Source: an uncultured Candidatus Saccharibacteria bacterium (GTDB lineage Bacteria; Patescibacteria; Saccharimonadia; Saccharimonadales; UBA1547). From it: a stretch of DNA of 8,529 nt. Below are positions 1 through 4,648 of the stretch, piece by piece. Position numbers and translations under genes: made by a program. Location: positions 1-8,529 of the forward strand of contig CAMPIW010000011.1 in the NCBI GenBank assembly GCA_946886635.1. The letters are read 5' to 3'. The notes below the pieces were generated by a model, which was not told the DNA's origin, ran no database searches, and saw only the letters and a list, made by a program, of their open reading frames with translations. Positions within the stretch are counted from its first letter, which is position 1. The number at the start of each line of letters is the position of its first letter.

Positions 1-770
1 ACCCAAGCGTCGGCAATTTCCTGCAGTGATTCGTCGGGAAGCACCAAAGTGTACTCTTGTGGAGTCGGTGCAAGTTTTTCAGCAAGTTCGTTTTGGAGCT
101 TAATAGCTGGCTGGTAGTGCTCGTATGCCCAAGCAAGTGCTTCGGCCACAACTTCTTCTGGCACTTCGTTTGCGCCAGCTTCAACCATAGTAATACCGCC
201 TTCGATACCAGCAACCACAAGGTCGAGGTCGCTTGCATCACGCTCTTCAGGTGAAAGGAAGGCTTTAAACTCGCCGTTAACGCGGCCAATGCGAAGGCCG
301 GCTACTGGGCCATCAAATGGTACGCCGGTAAGCATAAGCGCCGCAGAAGCAGCAATCATACCAATAAGGTCGGGGCGGAACGATGGATCGAGGCTAAGAA
401 CACTCGCTACAACCTGCACTTCTTGGCGATACCCCTTAGGAAATAACGGGCGAATTGGGCGGTCAATAAGGCGACCGATAAGGATCGCTTCGTCGCTTGG
501 ACGGCCTTCGCGCTTAATGAAACGGCTGCCACTGATTTTTCCGGCTGCATAAAACTTTTCTTCGTAGTCGATACTCAGCGGGAAGTAATCGAGTGCAATT
601 GGTCGTGAACCAACTTGAGCTGAACCGAGAACGACGGTGTCACCATACGTAACCAGCACCGAGCCGGCAGTACGGAACCCAACACGGTTAACTTCTAATG
701 TTAATGGACGACCCTCAAATTCGGTCGTTACCTTAATAATATCCTTACCATACGGATTAATTGTTGGCAT
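1..770 (-). CDS. pnp: Polyribonucleotide nucleotidyltransferase (PNPase), 5' part only
   Basis: PNPase degrades RNA 3'-to-5' by phosphorolysis and is a core enzyme of mRNA turnover. The reading frame is open from ATG 770 to the left window edge (256 codons), so only the N-terminal region, essentially the first RNase PH domain and the start of the linker, is visible. Diagnostic stretches are DYFPLSIDYEEKFYAAGKI (about residues 61-79), FIKREGRPSDEAIL (84-97) and GRLIDRPIRPLFP (99-111), all hallmarks of bacterial PNPase. The start is supported by an AGGAGG Shine-Dalgarno 6 nt upstream. The catalytic second RNase PH core and the KH/S1 domains would lie beyond the edge. pnp is often next to rpsO in bacteria; here four genes separate them. 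It has its own promoter and a leader of about 100 nt. The family identification is very secure. Confidence 0.97.
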   Translation of the reverse strand, partial: MPTINPYGKDIIKVTTEFEGRPLTLEVNRVGFRTAGSVLVTYGDTVVLGSAQVGSRPIALDYFPLSIDYEEKFYAAGKISGSRFIKREGRPSDEAILIGRLIDRPIRPLFPKGYRQEVQVVASVLSLDPSFRPDLIGMIAASAALMLTGVPFDGPVAGLRIGRVNGEFKAFLSPEERDASDLDLVVAGIEGGITMVEAGANEVPEEVVAEALAWAYEHYQPAIKLQNELAEKLAPTPQEYTLVLPDESLQEIADAW

Positions 771-776
771 AAAAAG

Positions 777-782
777 CCTCCT
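777..782 (-). promoter_or_regulatory. Shine-Dalgarno of pnp
   Basis: AGGAGG on the minus strand, 6 nt before ATG 770. It is the strongest ribosome binding site in the window and fixes the pnp start. It contrasts with the leaderless-type starts of several neighbours. Confidence 0.9.
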
Positions 783-795
783 TTTTGTGCGGCAG

Positions 796-849
796 AGAGT
801 AACAGGGATAAAAGTTTGCTACGTTTGCTATCGGCAAGCTTCTGTCTCT
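796..849 (-). promoter_or_regulatory. Possible stem-loop in the pnp mRNA leader
   Basis: In the minus-strand transcript, AGAGACAG (849-842) can pair with CTGT and CTCT in 805-796, leaving a 2-nt UA bulge. Inside it, AAGCTTGC (841-834) pairs with GCAAACTT (819-812) with one C-A mismatch. Together they form one long, interrupted stem-loop upstream of the ribosome binding site. In Escherichia coli a double-stranded pnp leader is cut by RNase III and used by PNPase for autoregulation. An analogous role here is inference from position only; the pairing was done by eye. Confidence 0.4.
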
Positions 850-877
850 ATCACTATCTACCTTTAATACATCTGTA

Positions 878-886
878 ATTATACCA
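878..886 (-). promoter_or_regulatory. Extended -10 promoter of pnp
   Basis: Minus strand reads TGGTATAAT, a perfect -10 hexamer (883-878) with the TGn extension. No good -35 is present at 16-18 bp, where the upstream terminator stem lies, so recognition would rely on the extended -10. The predicted transcript starts near 871, giving a leader of about 100 nt. The promoter directly abuts the terminator of the preceding gene. Confidence 0.65.
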
Positions 887-887
887 C

Positions 888-912
888 AAAAAGACCCCCA
901 GAACGGGGGTCT
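888..912 (-). terminator. Rho-independent terminator after the EF-hand gene
   Basis: A perfect 8-bp stem AGACCCCC/GGGGGTCT with a 5-nt loop (892-899 paired with 905-912) is followed on the minus strand by a U run that starts within the stem edge (complement of A 888-892). It lies about 30 nt beyond the stop codon at 942 and separates this gene from pnp. The A run is only on one side, so it should act on minus-strand transcripts. Confidence 0.85.
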
Positions 913-941
913 CTCAATAAAGTGGGGGTATAAGGAGGGCT

Positions 942-1436
942 TTATAGCCGTGTTCGAATACGAATATGAGAATCGTAATCGCTATCGCCCATGTCATCGT
1001 ACCTATCAAAATCTGGGTCGAGTGTAGCGCGCTGGGCCATTAACTTAGCAATTTCGTGCTTCGACCTAAGGCCAAGGTCAGCTTCGGTGAGGAAACCATC
1101 TTGGTTTATATCGATGGCATCTTCTGCGTCATCATCGTAGCCGAAATAATCGCCAGCATCGATTCCTTCAACAGGAAATCCATCATCGTAAAATTCATCA
1201 AGAATAGCATCGGCCGCAGCTTCAAGTTCTTCAGATGTCACCTGCTTGTACAGGTCGGTAGCTTCATCCAAAGATAAGCGTAAGTGTTCGTCGAGCTTCT
1301 TCTCAGCAGCTCGATGATCAAAAGTGGCCTCATATTTGTCTTTAAAATGACCTTTTTGAGAGGCAGCGTCGCCATGATCCTGCTTTCGGCCGTCGTATTC
1401 TTTTTGCTTCTGTAGTGAAGATTCGATTATGCTCAT
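942..1436 (-). CDS. Small acidic protein with one EF-hand-like calcium loop, function unknown
   Basis: A 164-residue soluble protein with no signal peptide or membrane segment. I do not recognise the family. Residues 109-120, DINQDGFLTEAD, match the EF-hand loop: D1, N3, D5, G6, hydrophobic L8 and an acidic residue at 12 (Asp rather than the more usual Glu). The surroundings are very acidic (80-108 and 140-155), and residues 43-80 look helical and charged. Only one full motif is seen, so paired-EF-hand folding within one chain is not evident; a dockerin-like use or dimerisation is possible. The in-frame GTG at 1451 is rejected as the start because it overlaps the -10 box; ATG 1436 lies 6 nt after it. 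It is transcribed as a single gene between its own promoter and a strong terminator. Confidence 0.8.
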   Translation of the reverse strand: MSIIESSLQKQKEYDGRKQDHGDAASQKGHFKDKYEATFDHRAAEKKLDEHLRLSLDEATDLYKQVTSEELEAAADAILDEFYDDGFPVEGIDAGDYFGYDDDAEDAIDINQDGFLTEADLGLRSKHEIAKLMAQRATLDPDFDRYDDMGDSDYDSHIRIRTRL

Positions 1437-1442
1437 GCTTGC

Positions 1443-1470
1443 ATTATACACTTTTTTGCTAATTTGTCAA
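1443..1470 (-). promoter_or_regulatory. Consensus sigma-70-type promoter, leaderless, for the EF-hand gene
   Basis: Minus strand carries a perfect TTGACA (1470-1465), a 16-bp spacer and a perfect TATAAT (1448-1443). Only six bases, GCAAGC, separate the -10 from ATG 1436, so transcription should begin at or within a base or two of the A of the start codon. There is no room for a ribosome binding site. Confidence 0.85.
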
Positions 1471-1485
1471 TATTAGTGCATGCTT

Positions 1486-1528
1486 AAAAAGGTCTTCAGC
1501 TTTGAATCTTGCCCGGTAATACGACCTT
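1486..1528 (-). terminator. Weak candidate terminator after the FKBP gene
   Basis: AAGGTC (1528-1523) pairs perfectly with GACCTT (1494-1489), followed by U residues (complement of A 1486-1490). The 28-nt loop is long and the stem only 6 bp, so efficiency is doubtful. Its position just after the stop codon at 1535 and before the next promoter fits a transcription end. Confidence 0.4.
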
Positions 1529-1534
1529 ATTGCA

Positions 1535-1915
1535 CTAGCCGTTTTGAGGAATCGCCACAAGGTCGATATCGAACACAAGGTCGCTATTTGCTGGAATATT
1601 GGGCGCTGGGCTTGATGCGCCATACGCTTGCTCAGCTGGGATGACGAGCCGGCGTGTACCGCCTACTTTCATGCCTGGTACGCCGTGTGTCCAACCACTA
1701 ATAACTTGGTCGAGGCCAAAGGTGATCGGGTCACCAAAATCGAGGCTACTTTGAAAAATAATACCGTTTTTTACAAGTGCGCCGGTGTAGTGTGCGGTAA
1801 TTTTAGCGCCCGCTCGCACTTCTTCGCCGGTCCCTACTTCCCTATCAATAATTTCAAGTTCTTTCACTTCTTCGCGTGGTTCGAAATCGTGTAGTTTTGT
1901 GCCTTCATACGCCAT
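1535..1915 (-). CDS. FKBP-type peptidyl-prolyl cis-trans isomerase
   Basis: A 126-residue single-domain cytosolic FKBP that would catalyse or chaperone proline isomerisation. Recognisable landmarks, with human FKBP12 equivalents: AHYTG with Y43 (Y26), F66 (F46), VISGW 71-75 (V55, I56, W59), GMKVGGTRRLVIP 81-93, AYG with Y98 (Y82), and the final strand LVFDIDLV with F115 (F99). Two pocket residues differ: FDSS is FQSS, so Q55 replaces Asp37, and His87 is replaced by about P103. Residues 1-30 are a charged extension without a signal peptide. The start ATG 1915 has an AGGGGG ribosome-binding-like stretch 5 nt upstream. It lies 49 nt after the permease stop in the same direction, so co-transcription with the ABC pair is likely. 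The fold is secure; full isomerase activity is less so. Confidence 0.93.
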   Translation of the reverse strand: MAYEGTKLHDFEPREEVKELEIIDREVGTGEEVRAGAKITAHYTGALVKNGIIFQSSLDFGDPITFGLDQVISGWTHGVPGMKVGGTRRLVIPAEQAYGASSPAPNIPANSDLVFDIDLVAIPQNG

Positions 1916-1964
1916 AGTGGCCCCCTTAACTCTATTAGGTTCTTTATTCTATGGTAGCACGAGC

Positions 1965-2756
1965 TTACGACTTGATGTCGCGGCGTACGAATGCAAGTAG
2001 CGCGATACCCAGCGAAATCACGGTTATGCCTGCGTACACCCAGACGTTCATCCATTCAACGGTGCCCTTGGCGATGTCGGTTGCTGGGAAGTAGTGGAAG
2101 AAAGATACGAATTCCCACTCTTTCAACCAGTCGACCGCTTGCGAGAAAGTACTCATTAAGAAGCTGCCGATAGCAACAATCACCGCAACCGCAGTGGTAA
2201 GCGAACGCTTTCCGGTTGCAAGGCCAACGGCAAAAATAAGCGAAGCCAGCGCGGTAACGAGTAGCCACGTAAACAAGCCAAGACGAACGAGAACAGTTTG
2301 GTCGAGTGACTCGTTAATAGCAAGGAGTCCAATTTCTACACCAAGAATTGAAGCAGCCGAGGCGATGAAACAAATAGCCAGAATAGCAAGCCACTTTCCA
2401 AGCACGATGGCGCGTCGACTTACTGGTTGTGACACTAATGTTCGTAGCTCGCCTTTATCCTCCTCGCCAACCGTAAGGCTAATGGCTAGAAGAATTGAGA
2501 GAATGCTAATGAAAATTGGCAACCGGATGTCAAATACTTGGCTACCAATATAGCCTGGTAGTTCGCGCCAATCTTGAATATTGCCAACCAAGCCTTGCAG
2601 CGCTGCTGGAATCGTATCAAGAAGCGAGTCGATTTGACCACCGCTAAACGATGGGTAAAATACTGTCATAACGAAGGCCAAAAAGCCCATACCCAGCGAC
2701 CAACCAAGGATAAAGTACCGTTTATCGCGAAGTGTTTTTAAGAATAAACGAAACAT
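1965..2756 (-). CDS. ABC-2 type transporter permease
   Basis: A 263-residue integral membrane protein, the membrane half of an ABC exporter whose ATPase is the gene immediately upstream. Six hydrophobic segments are visible at about residues 15-34, 79-97, 118-147, 156-180, 186-206 and 237-257. The cytosolic stretch EEDKGELRTLVSQPVSRR (98-115) is typical of ABC-2 permeases: an acidic EE, then a conserved SQPVSRR before the third segment. It begins MFRLFLKTLRDKR, a usual cytosolic amphipathic start. ATG 2756 overlaps the ATPase stop by one base (TAATG), and a GGAGG lies 7 nt upstream inside the ATPase gene, so translation is probably coupled. The substrate cannot be told from sequence; relatives export drugs, peptides or lipids. 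FKBP follows downstream. Confidence 0.9.
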   Translation of the reverse strand: MFRLFLKTLRDKRYFILGWSLGMGFLAFVMTVFYPSFSGGQIDSLLDTIPAALQGLVGNIQDWRELPGYIGSQVFDIRLPIFISILSILLAISLTVGEEDKGELRTLVSQPVSRRAIVLGKWLAILAICFIASAASILGVEIGLLAINESLDQTVLVRLGLFTWLLVTALASLIFAVGLATGKRSLTTAVAVIVAIGSFLMSTFSQAVDWLKEWEFVSFFHYFPATDIAKGTVEWMNVWVYAGITVISLGIALLAFVRRDIKS

Positions 2757-3658
2757 TAGGCGTCCTCCCCGTCTTCATACAAATCTTTAAAGGCAGCCTC
2801 GGCGCTGTGGTCGTTCACGGTAAAATCTTGCAGATACGGCAGCGAGCTTATCCACTCTTGAAGACGAAGTGCCCTGCCTTTATATACGAATTCTAGCTCG
2901 AATTCTTCGCCGCGCTCGCTACGCCGTACTTGTTCAACCGATTTTGGCTCAGTCACCTCTTTTTTGGTGATTACCCGGACCAGCTTACCGCCTGTTCGTT
3001 CAAGTTGCGACGCCGGCATATCTTTAACGAGCTTGCCGTCTTTAATAAGCAGCACGCGCGTACACACATCTATGACTTCGTTAAGATAGTGCGATGACAT
3101 GAAAATAGTTGTGCCCTTTTCGGCCTGCGCGCGTACTAAAGTAAGAAAATGCTGTTGCATGAGTGGATCAAGGCCACTACTCGGTTCGTCGAGTATTACC
3201 AAATCAGGGTCGGTCATGAAAGCACCAATGAGGGCAATTTTTTGTTTGTTCCCCCGCGAAAGCGTGGTGAGCTTTTTATCGAGCTGCGGCGAAAAACGTT
3301 CAACCAGTGCTGCAAATGTTTCAGTGTGAAGGGATGTTTTATGAAGTTTTGCGATAAACGTTAGGTATTGGCGGCCTGTCATGCCCTCGAAGAGGCTCAT
3401 GTCACCAGTAGCGAAGCCGATACGGCGATGGCTTTTGTGTGAGTTTGGCAGCGTCACCTTTTCACCAAATATATACACTTCTCCTTCGGTTGGTTTTTGA
3501 AAACCAAGCAACATATTAATGGTTGTCGATTTACCCGCACCATTAAGGCCAACAAAGCCAATGATCTCGCCTTGTTCTATTGAGAATGAAACGTCTGAAA
3601 CGGCGGGGGTGCCTCCGTATTTCTTGGTAATGTTTTTTGTTTGAATAATAACGGTCAT
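2756..3658 (-). CDS. ABC transporter ATP-binding protein (ABC-2 exporter type)
   Basis: A 300-residue cytosolic ATPase that would power the permease encoded next to it. Walker A GLNGAGKST is at 37-45, the signature is LSRGN (133-137, a variant of LSGGQ), Walker B with the catalytic Glu is VILDEP (154-159), the D-loop is SGLD (161-164) and the switch His is H190 in SSHYLNE. The Q-loop position reads IGFATGD (80-86) and lacks the usual Gln or Glu. The last 85 residues or so form a C-terminal accessory domain of the DrrA/CcmA-like ABC-2 families. ATG 3658 lies only 6 nt after a TATACT -10, so the message is probably leaderless. It is the first gene of an apparent ATPase-permease-FKBP operon. Confidence 0.94.
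   Translation of the reverse strand: MTVIIQTKNITKKYGGTPAVSDVSFSIEQGEIIGFVGLNGAGKSTTINMLLGFQKPTEGEVYIFGEKVTLPNSHKSHRRIGFATGDMSLFEGMTGRQYLTFIAKLHKTSLHTETFAALVERFSPQLDKKLTTLSRGNKQKIALIGAFMTDPDLVILDEPSSGLDPLMQQHFLTLVRAQAEKGTTIFMSSHYLNEVIDVCTRVLLIKDGKLVKDMPASQLERTGGKLVRVITKKEVTEPKSVEQVRRSERGEEFELEFVYKGRALRLQEWISSLPYLQDFTVNDHSAEAAFKDLYEDGEDA
2764..2768 (-). promoter_or_regulatory. Shine-Dalgarno of the ABC permease inside the ATPase gene
   Basis: GGAGG on the minus strand, 7 nt before ATG 2756 and within the final codons of the ATPase. With the TAATG stop/start overlap it supports coupled reinitiation. It shows that an internal cistron here does use a Shine-Dalgarno. Confidence 0.8.
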
Positions 3659-3664
3659 GGTTCT

Positions 3665-3670
3665 AGTATA
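3665..3670 (-). promoter_or_regulatory. -10 box of the ABC/FKBP operon, leaderless
   Basis: TATACT on the minus strand followed by six bases, AGAACC, and then ATG 3658. No clear -35 was found at 16-18 bp in the A/T-rich upstream stretch, so the call rests on the -10 box and its position. No Shine-Dalgarno is present. Confidence 0.6.
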
Positions 3671-3702
3671 CCGCTTTATTTTTTCTGAGAAATAATTGCT
3701 AT

Positions 3703-3731
3703 AAAAAAGAACCCCGCTATTTGCGGAGTCC
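3703..3731 (-). terminator. Rho-independent terminator overlapping the end of rpsO
   Basis: On the minus strand GGACTCCGC (3731-3723), loop AAATA, and GCGGGGTTC (3717-3709) form a 9-bp stem with two G-U pairs, followed by a run of six U (complement of A 3703-3708). The left arm is built from the last codons of rpsO, and the UAG stop spans the loop and the first base of the right arm. A terminating ribosome would cover the hairpin. On the plus strand the G-U pairs become A-C mismatches, so it should act only on rpsO transcripts. Confidence 0.85.
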
Positions 3732-3983
3732 TAGTTTTGCTACGACAGCTTTGTAAGCTTCGAAGTCTTTTGCCTCAAGGTATTTTAGGAGGCGTTTGCG
3801 GCGTCCTACCATCTGCACAAGGCCACGGCGCGCCATGTGGTCGTGTTTGTTGACCTTTAGGTGCTCGGTTACCTCTTTAATACGCGTAGTTAAAACAGAT
3901 GCTTGAGCTTGTGGGCTTCCAACATCGGTTTTGTGCGTTTGCGTTAGGGCGAATGCCTGGGCTTTGTTATTTGCAGTAATCAT
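3717..3983 (-). CDS. rpsO: 30S ribosomal protein S15 (uS15)
   Basis: An 88-residue protein, the normal length of bacterial S15, which binds the central domain of 16S rRNA early in 30S assembly. Conserved features are THKTDVGSPQAQASVLTTRI (16-35), the segment TEHLKVNKHDHMARRGL (39-55) containing the conserved HLK and KDH/RRGL-like RNA-contacting residues, and VGRRKRLLKYL. ATG 3983 is the only sensible start. No Shine-Dalgarno precedes it; the predicted transcript begins only a few bases upstream. In Escherichia coli S15 represses its own translation by binding a structured leader, for which there is no room here. It is monocistronic, ended by its own terminator, and divergent from the unknown gene at 4102. 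Confidence 0.97.
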   Translation of the reverse strand: MITANNKAQAFALTQTHKTDVGSPQAQASVLTTRIKEVTEHLKVNKHDHMARRGLVQMVGRRKRLLKYLEAKDFEAYKAVVAKLGLRK

Positions 3984-3992
3984 CGAGGGTGT

Positions 3993-4021
3993 ATTGTATC
4001 AGAGTTTTACACATGTTTCAA
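3993..4021 (-). promoter_or_regulatory. Strong promoter of rpsO, nearly leaderless
   Basis: Minus strand: TTGAAA (4021-4016), a 17-bp spacer ending in TGA, and TACAAT (3998-3993). This gives a 5/6 -35, ideal spacing and a TGn-extended -10. Nine bases separate the -10 from ATG 3983, predicting a 5' untranslated region of about 2-4 nt. Confidence 0.8.
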
Positions 4022-4076
4022 GGGGTCCCGAGAAATTGAGAAACGCATAATGCTCTTGCTTTCTATACAGACCGCG

Positions 4077-4082
4077 TATACT
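4077..4082 (+). promoter_or_regulatory. Candidate -10 box of the unknown gene at 4102
   Basis: TATACT ends 19 nt before ATG 4102, predicting a short leader of about 12 nt. Possible -35 elements (TTGCTT at 4056-4061, CTTGCT at 4055-4060) have short spacers of 15-16 bp, so the assignment is tentative. No convincing Shine-Dalgarno lies in the purine-rich leader. Confidence 0.45.
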
Positions 4083-4101
4083 AGAGAGCAGAAAGATTGG
4101 T

Positions 4102-4566
4102 ATGTATAACAGTTACGAATCAGCATTTGAAACAAACACAACACAAACACCACCGTATGTACTTGACTATCAAAAGCTTGTGGATACGGTGCAGCTCAGC
4201 TCTGCACGCTTACTTGATATACCAGGATCGGTTGATATGAACAGCTTTAGCGAGGTACTTGCGAGTGTCGAAGAGGAAGATTACGAACGTATTATTCGTG
4301 ATGTTGGCGGCTACTTTGACGATGGAATAGTAAATTTTGTGACAGCAATTTTAAGCACACGCCGTCACCAGGATGTGGTGATTGTTGCCGAAGAATCGGC
4401 CGGGCTTAACGGCTACCTCCCCTGGGAAGTAAAGCTGCAGGAGCGCATTGACCTGTTACGCAGTAAAGGCATGTTAGAAACGACCAACTTACACATTGAG
4501 CGAAGCGCCGACCACGAAGCTACTGTGACAGAACTGACCCATCAAGCGCAGTCATTGGCCGCGTAA
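4102..4566 (+). CDS. Hypothetical protein, function unknown
   Basis: A 154-residue soluble, acidic protein that I do not recognise. It has no membrane segment or signal peptide. Residues 1-18 are polar and rich in Thr, Asn and Gln, probably disordered. Residues 57-70 (EEEDYERIIRDVGG) and 109-125 (EVKLQERIDLLRSKG) look helical and charged. A hydrophobic strand at 92-96 (VVIVA) follows RRHQD, and the tail is Ala/Gln-rich. The frame is clean with codon use like its neighbours, and it lies between a promoter-like sequence and the promoter of the next gene, which supports it as real. It is divergent from rpsO and upstream of the TrbL-like gene in the same direction, but that gene has its own promoter, so a functional link is unproven. 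Confidence 0.75.
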   Translation: MYNSYESAFETNTTQTPPYVLDYQKLVDTVQLSSARLLDIPGSVDMNSFSEVLASVEEEDYERIIRDVGGYFDDGIVNFVTAILSTRRHQDVVIVAEESAGLNGYLPWEVKLQERIDLLRSKGMLETTNLHIERSADHEATVTELTHQAQSLAA

Positions 4567-4609
4567 ATAAAAACTTGGCAATAAGGGGTATTTTAATGGT
4601 GCTTAAGCA

Positions 4610-4638
4610 TTGACTTTTTAGGTGTTCCGTGGTATAAT
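4610..4638 (+). promoter_or_regulatory. Near-consensus promoter of the TrbL/VirB6-like gene
   Basis: TTGACT (4610-4615), a 17-bp spacer and TATAAT (4633-4638), with TGG before the -10 giving a TGn extension. Only ten bases follow before ATG 4649, so the leader would be about 2-4 nt. A perfect 10-bp palindrome, TGCTTAAGCA (4600-4609), touches the -35 on its upstream side and could be an operator half or simply chance. Confidence 0.85.
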
Positions 4639-4648
4639 CCTATCTGTT

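Noticed and set aside
1437..1451. GTG 1451 as start of the EF-hand gene
   Set aside because: The first codons contain the -10 TATAAT of a fully consensus promoter, so they would not be on the transcript; ATG 1436 is the start.
1946..1951. TAGAAT as a separate promoter for FKBP
   Set aside because: No supporting -35 or TGn extension; co-transcription with the ABC genes explains expression as well.
2194..2553. Plus-strand open frame of 119 codons
   Set aside because: Antisense to the ABC permease; composition reflects the complementary hydrophobic codons.
4591..4620. Terminator for the 4102 gene around the TGCTTAAGCA palindrome
   Set aside because: The palindrome has no loop and the following T-rich bases belong to the -35 region of the next promoter; not a convincing hairpin.
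4622..4648. GTG 4622 as start of the TrbL-like gene
   Set aside because: It lies between the -35 and -10 of a near-consensus promoter.
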